Assembly: GCA_946807835.1 (NCBI GenBank) | Contig: OX327693.1 | Coordinates: forward strand, 3,737,501-3,801,500 | DNA from: Ailanthus altissimus | Taxonomy: Eukaryota; Streptophyta; Magnoliopsida; Sapindales; Simaroubaceae | Reading direction: 5' to 3' | Length of the DNA stretch: 64,000 bases | Notes under the pieces: generated by a model | Told to the model about the DNA's origin: nothing | The model's database searches: none | The model's input: the letters and a program-made list of their open reading frames with translations, nothing else | Part shown: piece by piece, positions 9,920-20,000 of the stretch | Layout of the letters: every line of letters starts with the position of its first letter | Numbering within the stretch: the first letter of the stretch is position 1 | Position numbers and translations under genes: made by a program

Positions 9920-12900
9920 CTGCATCAAGTGGAAAAAGATTGCTTTAGAAATTCATTAATAATAAAGGAATTGAGCGATTTTTAGCATAGCATGGAGCAA
10001 TACACTCATGACAGCTTTGCAAGATACTTTCGAGATAAGAACATGGAGATCAGGTACTTGATATCATGAAGTATCAAACTGAGTAGATACACAAATTGTA
10101 ACATAAATATCCACATTATTTCTTTTTCTTCATAATAAAAGCAGCTAAAAAGTAGTATTCTTGTCACTTGAAGATGTGATTATTAACATGAAATCATGGG
10201 GAGTTATACAAACTTAACCAGCAAGTTCTGAAACAAAGATTTTGTAAGTGATAACAAATAGGAGGCAGACTCTTGTTTTGGAACAAAATATGAAATTACG
10301 TAAAGCAAAAAAGAAAGAAAAAAACCATGAGTCCCAGAAAAATGTATTTACGATGATATTGATAAAAATTCGAGCAACCACAAGGGTAAAAACATCATTA
10401 AACAGAAGAGCAACCATGCCATAGTATGCCCGCTTTGCATTTCAACCAAGAATTGGTAGGTCTCAATCAAAGTTCCCAAGAATTCTTTTGATATTTAAAT
10501 AGCTCTCTTTGGGTGAGAATAAACCACTTAACAAGATAATTCAAAACCTACTCAATCTCCTAGTGCCTCACGGCTTTTAGAGGCTAAACAACATAACTAC
10601 CAATTCAAGCAATAGCTAACAATTCTCCTAACACGTAATTTTAACATCCCATGCATGAGTGACGTGGATAAGTGGAGGTGTGGGTAAGTAATGTTAGTTT
10701 GCTTCCACTTCTTCATACAGTAATTCTCTCCTCCACGTCTTTAGAGTCAATCTACTTTACGTGCCTCTTTTCATACACCCTTTCAAGTCCACTTCTTTCA
10801 CATGCATCTTCTTAACTTATCAATCTCCTCCTCTTGAAGCCGAACCTTGTCCTCAAGGTTCATATCCCAAAATTATTCTTGCAATAAATTTCAGGCTATG
10901 CTCGTGTTTCATTTCCAATTTCCCCAGGAGGTTCTCCTGTATCATCACCAACATCAATCTTAAACAAGTTGCAGTTTCCTTCTAACATGTTGAAATATAT
11001 ACAATATTTGTATACATATTTGGTTAAGATCATAAAATAGGAAATAGATTGATAACCAACCAATTAGAATTAGTTGACCTTCTAAATAGGAATCTAAGCT
11101 CCACCTATATAATGTTGTATTTTCTTCGTTATTAATATACATAAATATTCTTTTTCTCTTGTTTATTTTACATGGTTGGACTGCAAACCTGTAGACTTTC
11201 TTATGGATCCTAATATTAAACTCCTATCTGAATAGGGGGAGCCTCTTGCAGATCCTAGGAGATATCGAAAACTAGTTGGTAACTTAATTATCTCACTATC
11301 ACACGGCCTAATATTTTCTTTTCGGTCAGTGTTGTCAATCAATTTCTACAGTCTTCATGTGATAGTCATTGGGATGCAGTTATCCGAATAACGGTATATC
11401 AAGGGTGCACCAAAAAAAAGTTTGTTATATGAGAATAAAGGTCACACAGAGGTAATTGGATACAAAGATGCTAATTGGACAAGTTCTCCATCAGATAGAC
11501 ATTCTACTATTAAGTATTGTGTTCTTGTTAAAGGAAACCTTGTATTATGAAAAAGTAAGAAGCAAGAAGTTTTTGTTAGGTCGATCGCAAAAGCAAAATA
11601 TCAAGCCATTGCCTTAGGAACATGTGAACTTATATAGTTGAAACAGTTGATTCCAAAATTAAAATTTGCAAACATATCACAAATAAAGTTACTTTGTGAT
11701 AATCAAACTGCACTTCACATTTCATCAAACCCAGTATTTCATGAAATGACTAAACATATAGAAATTGATTGTCACTTTATTTGAGAGAAAATTTTGTCTA
11801 GCTGCATTTTCACAAGTCATGTTTGCTCAAACGACCAACTAGCAGACATCCTTACTAAATCTCTCTAGGGTCTTCCAATTGATTTTATTTGTAACAAGCT
11901 TAGCGCATATGATTTATATACTCCAGTTTGAAGGGGAGCGTTAAAATGTATATAGTATTTGTATATATATTTGGTTAAGATCATAGAATAGGAAATAGAT
12001 TGATACACAAAAACATTCTTCTTCTCTTGTTTATTTTACATAATAGTAGCAATTTTGGCCCCATGCACTTGTGTCCCACTATGAATTTCTCATTACAATG
12101 GAAGCATAGGCCTTGAACTCGACGTCTCTGCATTTCGTCCCAAGACAATCTCTTTATAGGAGTAGCCAAGTCTAAACAAATGGCCAAAGGAATAGACGAA
12201 GGAGATTCAGCCCTATGTCATGTGAGTTGTTCATCCTTTACACGTATGAGACTAATGGCATCCTTCAGCGTTCTGGGTCGAAACATGCGGATTCCCTTCA
12301 ATATTTATAGCTTGAGACTTCCCATAAATGTCCCTACTAAGGCCTTTGGTATCCAACCTTGCACGCGATTTTTCAGCTTTTCAAATTCCCTCTGATAGTC
12401 CCTCAACGAACCTGCTCGCTGGATGTATCAGAGGGCTTCATCGAAGTCTTCACATTCTGTCGGCCCAAACCGTGCCCATAATTCCTTAGAAAATAGTTCC
12501 CAAGTGACAAGCCTCCCTTCTTTTTGGTATTATCAACGTAGCCATTGCCGCCATTGCCACCATTGATTGGCTTCCCCCTTCAGCTGATATGATGCTATGG
12601 GAAATTTGATCATTGGTCGTGCCTTAGTACTCGAAGAATTGAGCTACGCGGTTGAACCATTCAGTAGGGCCGTCCCTAAAGTATTTCAAAAATTACAGCT
12701 TGGTGTTTCTAGGGGACAGGGGCGGTCAGTTGTTTTCAGCTCCTTCCTGATAAAAGCGCTGGATGGCATCCCTTCAGGGGTATAGTGGCTAGATGAGGTT
12801 ATCGGCTAAAGAACCGTATCTAAAAATTTCTGAATGGTTTCTTCTAGATGACGAAACCTATCAGACATGTCGCCTTTTATCTGATGCAGCTCCCTCAGAT

Positions 12901-15423
12901 GTCATTGAGTCTTGTCTCCAAACTTTCGATTCTCTCCTTGTTTATAGCCATAACGCAGACCAATTGATAGGTCCCAATCAGAGTTTGCAAGAATTTTTTT
13001 GATATTCAAATAGCTTTCTTTGGGTGAGAGTAAACCACTTAACAAGATAATTCAAAACCTACTAAATCTCCTAGTGCCTCATGGCTTTAAAGGCTAAACA
13101 ACATAACTAACAATTCAAACAATAGCTAACAATTCTCCTAACAAGTAACTTTCACATCCCATGCATGGTGACGTGGGTAAGTAGAGGTGTGGGTAAGTAA
13201 TGTTAGTTTGCCTCCACTTCTTCAGGCAGTAATTCTCTCCTCCACGTCTTTGGAGTTCATCTGCTTTACATGCCTCTTTTCATGCACCCCTTCAAGTCCA
13301 CTTCTTTCACATGCAACTTCTTAACTTATCAACCCTCCCCACCAATCTCCTCAACACAAGCAATTGCCGTTTTGACAGCCAAGAAGCAAGGGATACATCA
13401 AGAATGACTTGGTTTAATTTAGAAAAGGTACAAAAAAAATTAAACAATGCAAAATCTACAAAAAGAATCAACATCTTGGCTATTTTAGAAAACATGATAA
13501 TACCGAAAATGGGAAAAAAATTTGGGATTTTTGTCAAACAAGAAGATGAAATGAAGAATATATGCGAGTGTGCATGTAATACAAGCATGTTTTTCCTTTG
13601 TTCATATCCTTCTTTACCTATGTTGTCCATAGCAATATATTATACCACACCATATATAGCATACATTGCATATGTTCACCAAGATATTAAGCACTAAGGT
13701 TCATATAGGCACCTCAACCTGGTATTTTCAGTAGACCCACAAGTAGCTTGTAATACTGCTCCATTTATGTTGATGGAAATAATTAGCAGTTGTTAGTTGC
13801 ATAATTATATTGATTATGTACAACTGAGAAGAAGCCACCACTTAAGGCTTTTAGAAAATTCAATCTTCAGTCAATCATTTCAATGTTCAGATCAGTCAAT
13901 CATCTCTCTGTAAAGAAAACACAAGGATAGAAGTTTATTTTGGAAAATGTAGAACATTAGGGTTTTGAAGTCATTAAGAATAAGGCTTAAGGATTTCTTG
14001 GTTAGTTTGAATTAAAAAGTTAACGACTAAATACAATGGAGTGGTTGAAATTCATGACACCGTCCTGCTATAACTCAAATCTAGATTAATGAACTTCTGG
14101 ATAGCAGCAATTTTTATGCGGTCTGAGAATTTGAGGTGGCTAGGACAGAAAGGGGTATTAATACTTTTAAAGATAAGGCTCTTTTGAGTACAGAGAACTA
14201 CAAAACAAAAAGGTTCTTTCGAGTAACAAGAAACACAAGAAATCGCAAAATTAGAGACAGGGAAAGGTACACGTCAAGATTCTAATAGTTGAACTTCACT
14301 GCAAGAAATCAATTCATCCATATCAGGTATTCGTGATTTAATAAATTATCACCTGATGCTTCTCCCTTCCTGATATTCTACTCTTACAATTGATTTGATA
14401 TTGTTATCAGATTTCAAAACATGGTTTTTTCCTAGTAGATTAGACACGCTAGTTCTTGAATCCTAGTATAAGAAATAAATCCAAAAATATAGGACATATG
14501 AGCAGCATATCTTAAAATGAAATCAACAGGGGAACAAAGTGAGCAAATAAATCAATAAGCCAGGCAGAGAGATCGAGTAATATATCACTAAGAACAGCAG
14601 AAAACTGTTTTGAAGTATTTGTCGTTCAAGGAACAGTACAATGATGCCAGCAACAAAATCAAACAGTAAAAGGGAATTAACTTACTTGAAACTTGGCCAT
14701 CTCATTCTCAAAATGTTGTTGAGCTCTAACGACTGGAACACTGCAATTCTCAACACAATTGCTGATCTCTTCTTGCTTTCTTCTCCGGTCAAAGCACTCA
14801 TACGCACATTTGAAGTACGCTTGCTGCAGACAATTATCATTCAAACAATCAATGCAGTGCTCCAAAATGTGAAAAAAATAAAAGACAATTTTGGCTATAT
14901 AAAATTTTTTTTTTAAAAAAAAAGCCTTTCCAAACCATGAACTCTCCGGTGCTCAAAAATGTGGAAAAAAAAGGAGATTTATTTGCCTTCTATTAAACTT
15001 TTAATAATAAGTTAAGGAAATAAGCCAACTTATCTAAGCCGAATTGCAACCCAGAACTCTTTTTTCTTTAAGAAAGCATTTTTTTTTTACTGACCATCAT
15101 AAGTTTATATCATTGACAATAATGCAACCCCACAATCCAGAAAAAAGAACAAAAAATTTAAATTGCAACGTACCCACATGAAAAAAAAAGCAAAAACCCA
15201 AAAAAAACCCTAATTTTTCCAAAAACTATTATACAATACACACAGAGAGAGAATAAGAATGAGAAAGAGAAAGAGAAAGAGAAAGAGAAGGGACCTGAAG
15301 GGTGAAGTTTATATGGTCTTGAACAGGAGAAAGATGGGCTTGAGCCGCTGCGTTAACTTCCTCAAGTTTTCTTCTCATTCTCTCTGATACTATTTGCTCC
15401 TCCATCGCTGCTACGTGATTCAT
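9737..15423 (-). CDS. FAM136A-like protein (DUF842), three exons, 149 aa
   Basis: Three exons join in frame: 15423-15295 (43 codons), 14823-14686 (46 codons) and 9919-9737 (60 codons plus stop), all with GT-AG introns in phase 0. The product is a small, mostly helical, charged protein with two C-x3-C pairs in exon 2 (CAYEC and CVENC) and single cysteines in exon 3 (MVCQD, ESCVN). This pattern matches the eukaryotic FAM136A/DUF842 family; human FAM136A is a mitochondrial intermembrane-space protein with twin C-x3-C pairs. Exact function is not established, and mitochondrial location here is inference. The gene is head to head with SLP2, about 845 bp between start codons. Intron 2 is 4766 bp because of transposon insertions. 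Confidence 0.9.
10454..10822 (-). repeat. gypsy LTR, left copy (3' LTR)
   Basis: On the minus strand it starts TGATAAG and ends CTACCA. It aligns along its length with 12965-13331 with scattered substitutions and small indels. A purine-rich tract (agaggaggagat) precedes it on the element side. Confidence 0.88.
10988..11172 (+). repeat. 5' LTR of the nested copia remnant
   Basis: 185 bp, TG...CA ends, matching 11939-12040 at both ends. The 3' copy lacks about 80 bp from the middle. Confidence 0.82.
11178..11938 (+). pseudogene. copia RT C-terminus and RNase H pseudogene
   Basis: The plus strand parallels, with many substitutions, stops and frame changes, the final quarter of the copia pol at 316-1080: the tract around [16 protein letters not shown], the DxDW region, [17 protein letters not shown], and the end [13 protein letters not shown] purine tract (gaaggggagcg) and the 3' LTR follow. 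The two copia elements are thus related in protein although their LTRs differ. Confidence 0.88.
11939..12040 (+). repeat. 3' LTR of the nested copia remnant, internally deleted
   Basis: 102 bp. The start has CG where the other copy has TG. The first about 65 bases and the last about 30 bases match 10988-11172, with the middle absent. Confidence 0.78.
12046..12955 (-). pseudogene. gypsy gag pseudogene
   Basis: Reading left from about 12955 the minus strand gives a degraded gypsy gag, including [38 protein letters not shown], and a zinc knuckle region ([17 protein letters not shown] then GHKC) ending near 12050, where the copia remnant is inserted. Several stops and frameshifts are present. 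Confidence 0.87.
12965..13331 (-). repeat. gypsy LTR, right copy (5' LTR)
   Basis: 367 bp, starts TGATAAG and ends CCTATCA on the minus strand; paired with 10454-10822. The adjacent internal bases are ATTGGTCTGCG, a possible but unrecognised primer site. The outer flank is itself purine-rich on the minus strand and resembles a polypurine tract. Confidence 0.86.
13332..14685. other. rest of intron 2 of the FAM136A-like gene, no gene seen
   Basis: AT-rich intron sequence between the right gypsy LTR and exon 2. Frames at 13307-13697 on either strand have no recognisable content. Confidence 0.6.
14686..14823 (-). CDS. FAM136A-like gene, exon 2
   Basis: 46 codons, from [15 protein letters not shown] to EMAKFQ. 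The acceptor is TTGTCTGCAG (up to 14824) and the donor GTAAGT (from 14685). Both complete C-x3-C pairs of the protein are in this exon. Confidence 0.9.
15261..15290. repeat. GAGAAA microsatellite in intron 1
   Basis: A short gagaaa-type repeat lies just downstream of the exon 1 donor; on the transcribed strand it is a pyrimidine tract. Confidence 0.8.
15295..15423 (-). CDS. FAM136A-like gene, exon 1 with start codon
   Basis: 43 codons, from [10 protein letters not shown] to HINFTLQ, ending CTTCAG before the donor GTCCCT. The ATG at 15423 is the first in frame; a second ATG is at codon 7. No cleavable presequence is evident. Confidence 0.88.
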
Positions 15424-16267
15424 CTTCTTCTACACTTGCTTTCTTAAATTTCTTCTTCTTCTTCTTTTCCCTTCTCTCTTTTGTTTCTGTCGCCCAAATT
15501 GCTTCAGGGGTTTAGGGCTTTAACTGGGATGGAGAATATTAAAACGACAAGTCGTACTACTATAAGCAAAGCAAATTACGGATCTTCGGACGTTATGATA
15601 TTTATAGCTAATAAGACAAATGTCTTTTAACTACTTTTTTTTTTATAGTGATTCCAATATGTTTATTAGTTAATAAATAAATTTTAATGAATATTCATAT
15701 TTTTCTAGTAAATACAAGCTTTAATTACTTTCAAAGGAAAAAAAAAACTTGATTAAATCGAACTGTACAAAAAAAATTAAAATTAAATATATTTAAATTT
15801 TTCAACAAATACTTTTCTTTTTTAAAAAATTTTTCACAAAAAGCAAAAGAGAAAAAATAAAATCTTTTTTTATATTTTTAAGTTTTTTTTTTCTTTAGAG
15901 ATAAATTACTCTCATTACAAAACAGCCCCTATTTAAATCTAAAAACAAAATGAAATGAAATCGCACAACCAAATGGGAAAGTATAAAAAAAAAAAAAAAA
16001 AAACGATTCGTCTCATATTAACTTCAGACCAAAACGACTTGCCTTACACCTCAATCAAAAAACATAAACGACTCGTCATACTGGTGGAATCTTAACATGA
16101 ATCTATAGTTTATTGCTGCCAGCCGCCATGTTTGACAACTCGCAAGCACGTGCCATTCCCAAACCTTTATTCAAACCAAATCTTGTCTTTCCGTAACTAC
16201 CAATAAATCAACTCCCCGCTTTAACACAAAGCCGACGAAGCACGTACCCGACGCCGACGTGAAATCA
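15424..16267. promoter_or_regulatory. shared upstream region of the FAM136A-like gene and SLP2
   Basis: About 845 bp between two divergent start codons must hold both promoters. It contains a G-box core CACGTG at 16147-16152, about 115 bp before the SLP2 ATG, and the motif ACGACTTG/ACGACTCGTC or its complement several times (near 15543, 16003, 16032 and 16067). No clear TATA box stands out among the A/T runs. The motif functions are inference. Confidence 0.5.
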
Positions 16268-17455
16268 ATGAATGAGAAAAATCACGACAACCCGACATGC
16301 AAGAACATACCGAACTTACTCACCTCATTCGTCGACACTTTCGTTGATTTCACCGTCAGCGGCGGCATTTTCCTACCAAACCCAGTTCCCAAATCTTCCC
16401 AAAATGGCCCCAAACTCACCACGCGCCTCCCACATGCCGACCGCTTAATTGCCGTTGGTGATCTTCACGGGGACTTGGAGAAATCAAAGGAGGCCCTCAG
16501 ATTGGCCGGCCTGATGGACGTCGATGATAAATGGACTGGTGGGTCAACGACGGTGGTCCAAATCGGCGACGTGCTTGATCGAGGTGACGATGAGATCAAG
16601 ATTCTGTATTTGCTAGAGAAATTGAAGAGAGAAGCTGAGAAAAGTGGAGGTAAATTTATTACTATGAATGGCAATCATGAGATTATGAATGTTGAAGGTG
16701 ATTTTAGATATGTTACTAAAAAGGGTTTAAAAGAGTTTGAGGATTGGGCTTATTGGTACTGTATAGGTAACCAAATAAAATCTTTATGTGTAGGATTAGC
16801 CAAGCCGAAAGATTTGTTTAGTGGGATTCCTTTAGATTTTAAGGGCATTGATAAAGAGTATTGTTCTGGTGTTAGAGCTAGAATTGCTGCATTGAGACCG
16901 GATGGTCCGATTTCAAGGCAGTTTTTAGCTAATAATGTGACTGTATTAGTTGTTGGGGATTCGGTTTTTGTTCACGGAGGGTTGTTGAAACAGCATGTGG
17001 AGTATGGATTGGAGAGGATCAATGAGGAGGTAAGGGATTGGATTAACGGGTTGATGGGGAGGTTTGCACCAGGGTATTGTAGAGGGAGGAATGCTGTGGT
17101 GTGGTTGAGGAAGTTTTCAGATGAGGTGGCCAAGTGTGATTGTTCAGCGCTTGAGCATGCTCTTGCAACGATTCCTGGTGTGAAGCGGATGATCATGGGG
17201 CATACGATACAAGATGATGGGATTAATGCTGTTTGTAATAATAGAGCGATAAGGATTGATGTGGGCATGTCAAAGGGATGCATTAACGGACTGCCTGAGG
17301 TCTTAGAGATTAATGGGAATTCGGAGTTGCGGATTTTGACCTCAAATCCATTGTATCAGAACAAGAATGGAGCTTATTTGGATGCTGAGAACAAGGAAGG
17401 GCTTGCTTTGTTGCTCCCAGAATATGGGCCAAAACAAGTGGAAGTGAAGGCTTAG
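16268..17455 (+). CDS. SLP2: Shewanella-like protein phosphatase, SLP2 type (PPP family), 395 aa
   Basis: The uninterrupted frame encodes a metal-dependent Ser/Thr-type PPP phosphatase. All signature motifs are present: GDLHG (residues 64-68), GDVLDRGDD (100-108), GNHE (135-138), HGG (236-238) and the late GHT (311-313). The insert between GNHE and HGG and the DRGDDE form are typical of Shewanella-like phosphatases rather than PP1/PP2A. Absence of a long plastid transit peptide points to SLP2 rather than chloroplast SLP1. In Arabidopsis, SLP2 works in the mitochondrial intermembrane space with MIA40; here that is inference. An in-frame GTG lies three codons upstream, but the ATG at 16268 is the likely start. 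It is divergent from the FAM136A-like gene. Confidence 0.93.
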   Translation: MNEKNHDNPTCKNIPNLLTSFVDTFVDFTVSGGIFLPNPVPKSSQNGPKLTTRLPHADRLIAVGDLHGDLEKSKEALRLAGLMDVDDKWTGGSTTVVQIGDVLDRGDDEIKILYLLEKLKREAEKSGGKFITMNGNHEIMNVEGDFRYVTKKGLKEFEDWAYWYCIGNQIKSLCVGLAKPKDLFSGIPLDFKGIDKEYCSGVRARIAALRPDGPISRQFLANNVTVLVVGDSVFVHGGLLKQHVEYGLERINEEVRDWINGLMGRFAPGYCRGRNAVVWLRKFSDEVAKCDCSALEHALATIPGVKRMIMGHTIQDDGINAVCNNRAIRIDVGMSKGCINGLPEVLEINGNSELRILTSNPLYQNKNGAYLDAENKEGLALLLPEYGPKQVEVKA

Positions 17456-19600
17456 TTAATTGTTTGACCAGCCTCACTTAAAAAAGAGTACTTCTCTCCT
17501 GAACATACATTCTTATGCTTGTAGTCTGTTTGGAATTAATCATTGGATGAACACTATCTAGCCATCCCTAGAAATTGTTGAACATTGATGTAAGAAACTC
17601 AGTCAATACAAGAATTGCTTGGAAACATTTTGAGCACCTGAAAGTTTGAAATTAATTATAGTTCTGTAAGCTTTTTTCTATAGTTACTAATTTTATATGC
17701 ATCTCTGCGTCTTTACCTTCAAATGATATGATCGTCTAATCCCCTAAACATAACATGCCACTGCGTTCTGAATTTTTTACAATTTGGCATAATATATGTA
17801 CGGGAATGCTGCTAAACCCTGAAAGCCACTAGGTCTTTTCTCTGGTTTTTAATTTTATCTGGTCTTTCAGCACTGGATATGATTGGTGTGTTCTTTTGGC
17901 ACCCTGACATATGAAATATACAACTAGGTGTTCTGTTCCTTGTTCTTTGTTGCCATTGACAAATCAGTGAGAAAATAAGGAGTGGTCATTAAGAATAGCC
18001 GCTACAACAACTCTGGTACATATCTTATATGTTAAATTTTACATTTTTAATATTGATTCATTTCCTTTTGGTCTGGCACAAGGAGAAAGTTTCATGATTT
18101 TCCCTTTTTGTTTTACTTTCTCGTTAGATTTTGCTTGCAATTGTTTCTATTACTTCAAATATCCTGCTCAAATTGGTTGTTTGAGAATGTGATGACCTTG
18201 TCGATGAATTTCTTTGCATGAACGAGATTCAGTGAACACAAATCATTAATACTGGATTGCTGAGGAAGGCTCAAGAAAGTCTTTTACTGTAGTTAAGATT
18301 GAAGATGAGTGCTTCGGACACTTTCTATGCATTTTCAGGTTCTTGAGTGTATTATTATGTCCCTTGGCAACATAGCAAAGGTTTCGATGGAAGAAAATGC
18401 CGAGTAATTATGAGTTTCCTCAAATTTTGGAGATAACAAGAACCTCCAAGCTCCAGCTGTGTTTTTGGTGTAACAAAACCAGGGGTTGGAACTTGGAAGT
18501 ACCTGGATTTTGTATTCAACAGAGTGGAACAAAATGAGTGCTAAGAAATTCCCTTTGTTTCTAGTGATTTTGTTTGTTTGCCTCTTCACTTGTGGTCTGG
18601 TAGGTTACAACTCTTCTTTTCTTAACGGGTTTTTGAACTCAGACTTCTATTAGAGTGAAAATAAATATATTGTCAGCTTTTACTGGACGATTAACTTTTA
18701 TATTACATTTTTACTAATTTTTTATATATTTATATTACAATTAAGGGAGAAAATGTGGAGTGACTCAAAACAATTTTCATTTCTAAGGATGCTAATTTTA
18801 TAATTAGAAGCAAGTAAATACCATTCCACTCATATGAATTCGTATTCTTCTAATTTTTCATTTTTTCAGTGTAATTTTTCAATTATATTTCTTCTAATGT
18901 TGGGCGAAGAAGAATGCATACATGTTATAATTTAAAATATACAAAGTATAAGTTTGAGATATAAAACTTAACGTAAAATTAAAAAAAAATGAAATAATTT
19001 TCAAAAAGTTTTATTTGTGTCAAAAGAGTGTATTTTTATTGAAAGAAAAATTATGTAAATTCAAATTCTTGTTTATCTTATCTTTTTCTTTTCTTTTTTT
19101 TAATTTTTGTAGATGAAAAATTTCTCAATCACGAAACACCCATTCTTCTCCTTTATTTTTATTAAAACTCAGGTAGCCACAAATATATTACAAATTCACA
19201 ATCAACTGAGCTACGCTCGAAGGCAGCTTAATTTGTTTTCTTTAAATATTAGAAAACATACTATCACAACATTTAAAGTGAGACAAAAATAATAAATGAA
19301 CTTTTTTTCTCAAAATAAATAATAGATGGACCCTTTTTAGAAAATAAATGATATTTGAATTTTTTTTTTGTCAAATTGTTTTTATTAAAATTTAGTTGTT
19401 GACAAATCTCTTGTTTATAGTAGGCATACAAGTTACTTTATAAATTAAAATCAATAAAATAATAATTTTTAAATAAGAAAACAAAATCTAATAAATAAAA
19501 AGGAGGTGTAATTTTTATTTATTTTTGTAAAAATAAGCCTATTCAATTTCTTTTACAAAAATGACTCTTATCTATTAATCCTTTCGCTATATTTTATTTT
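17456..19600. other. 3' flank of SLP2 and intergenic DNA, no gene seen
   Basis: The first few hundred bases probably include the SLP2 3' UTR. 17460-18650 is less AT-rich than what follows but has no frame with recognisable content; the 84-codon minus frame at 18335-18589 is not convincing. 18650-19600 is AT-rich. Confidence 0.5.
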
Positions 19601-19689
19601 GAAGATGTAAATGTGGTTTTGCCTTCATAAATACTCGAGTAGTTCAGGATCGATAAAACCGGGGCCTATTTTGGTCAAATCAAAGACCA

Positions 19690-19920
19690 TAGTCAGGGGT
19701 AGTATTGTACTTTTACATAAACTAGGGTTTCCTCTCTTCAATTCTATATATAGGGGTGATCTTCTTGGCACAAAAGCCATTCTTTCCATCGTGCTCATTC
19801 TTGTCCCTCTGTTCTTCGATTATCTAGGGTTAGGTTTTAATGGTTTTTGCTAAATTTGTTTGATTTATAAGAAAGCCAATTTGCAGAGCAAGGGCGTCTT
19901 CAATTAAAATGGTGCGATTT
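19690..19920 (+). promoter_or_regulatory. possible promoter and leader of an unidentified gene or pseudogene
   Basis: A TATA-like box (tctatatatagg, about 19743-19754) is preceded by aaactagggttt (near 19721) and followed by ctagggttaggttt (near 19825), reminiscent of telo-box elements seen in front of plant translation genes. A splice-acceptor-like ttgcag and then an ATG (about 19910) beginning MVRFALKVGD follow. I do not recognise the protein and the frame leads into AT-rich sequence, so it may be a pseudogene or a short transcript. Confidence 0.3.
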
Positions 19921-20000
19921 GCATTGAAGGTTGGCGATATCAATAATTTCTCAATTACAAGCGATTCTCCGTGCATATCAATTACATTTGTTCTTCATGT

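Larger units (their letters stand above)
10988..12040 (+). mobile_element. copia remnant nested in the gypsy element, internal region almost wholly deleted
   Basis: LTR copies at 10988-11172 and 11939-12040 flank only the end of RT and the RNase H domain. Flanking bases taaca (10983-10987) and taata (12041-12045) look like a target duplication with one change. The 5' LTR is followed directly by coding sequence at the D-C-K-P-V-D motif, so the primer-binding site, gag, PR, INT and most of RT are lost. Confidence 0.85.
10454..13331 (-). mobile_element. internally deleted Ty3/gypsy element in intron 2 of the FAM136A-like gene
   Basis: Two similar LTRs (10454-10822 and 12965-13331) enclose 2.1 kb that holds a gag remnant, the extreme 3' end of the polyprotein (minus-strand [15 protein letters not shown] just before the left LTR, like the integrase tail of many plant gypsy elements) and a nested copia remnant (10988-12040). 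Protease, RT, RNase H and most of integrase are gone. The five bases outside the two LTRs (agaat and accct) do not match, so the outer ends were changed or the LTRs belong to a recombined pair. Confidence 0.85.

Noticed and set aside
13307..13697. 107- and 128-codon frames on both strands
   Set aside because: Inside intron 2 of the FAM136A-like gene and partly in an LTR; no recognisable domain.
16259..16267. GTG as start of the SLP2 frame
   Set aside because: Nuclear plant genes start at ATG in nearly all cases; the ATG at 16268 is three codons on and fits the family.
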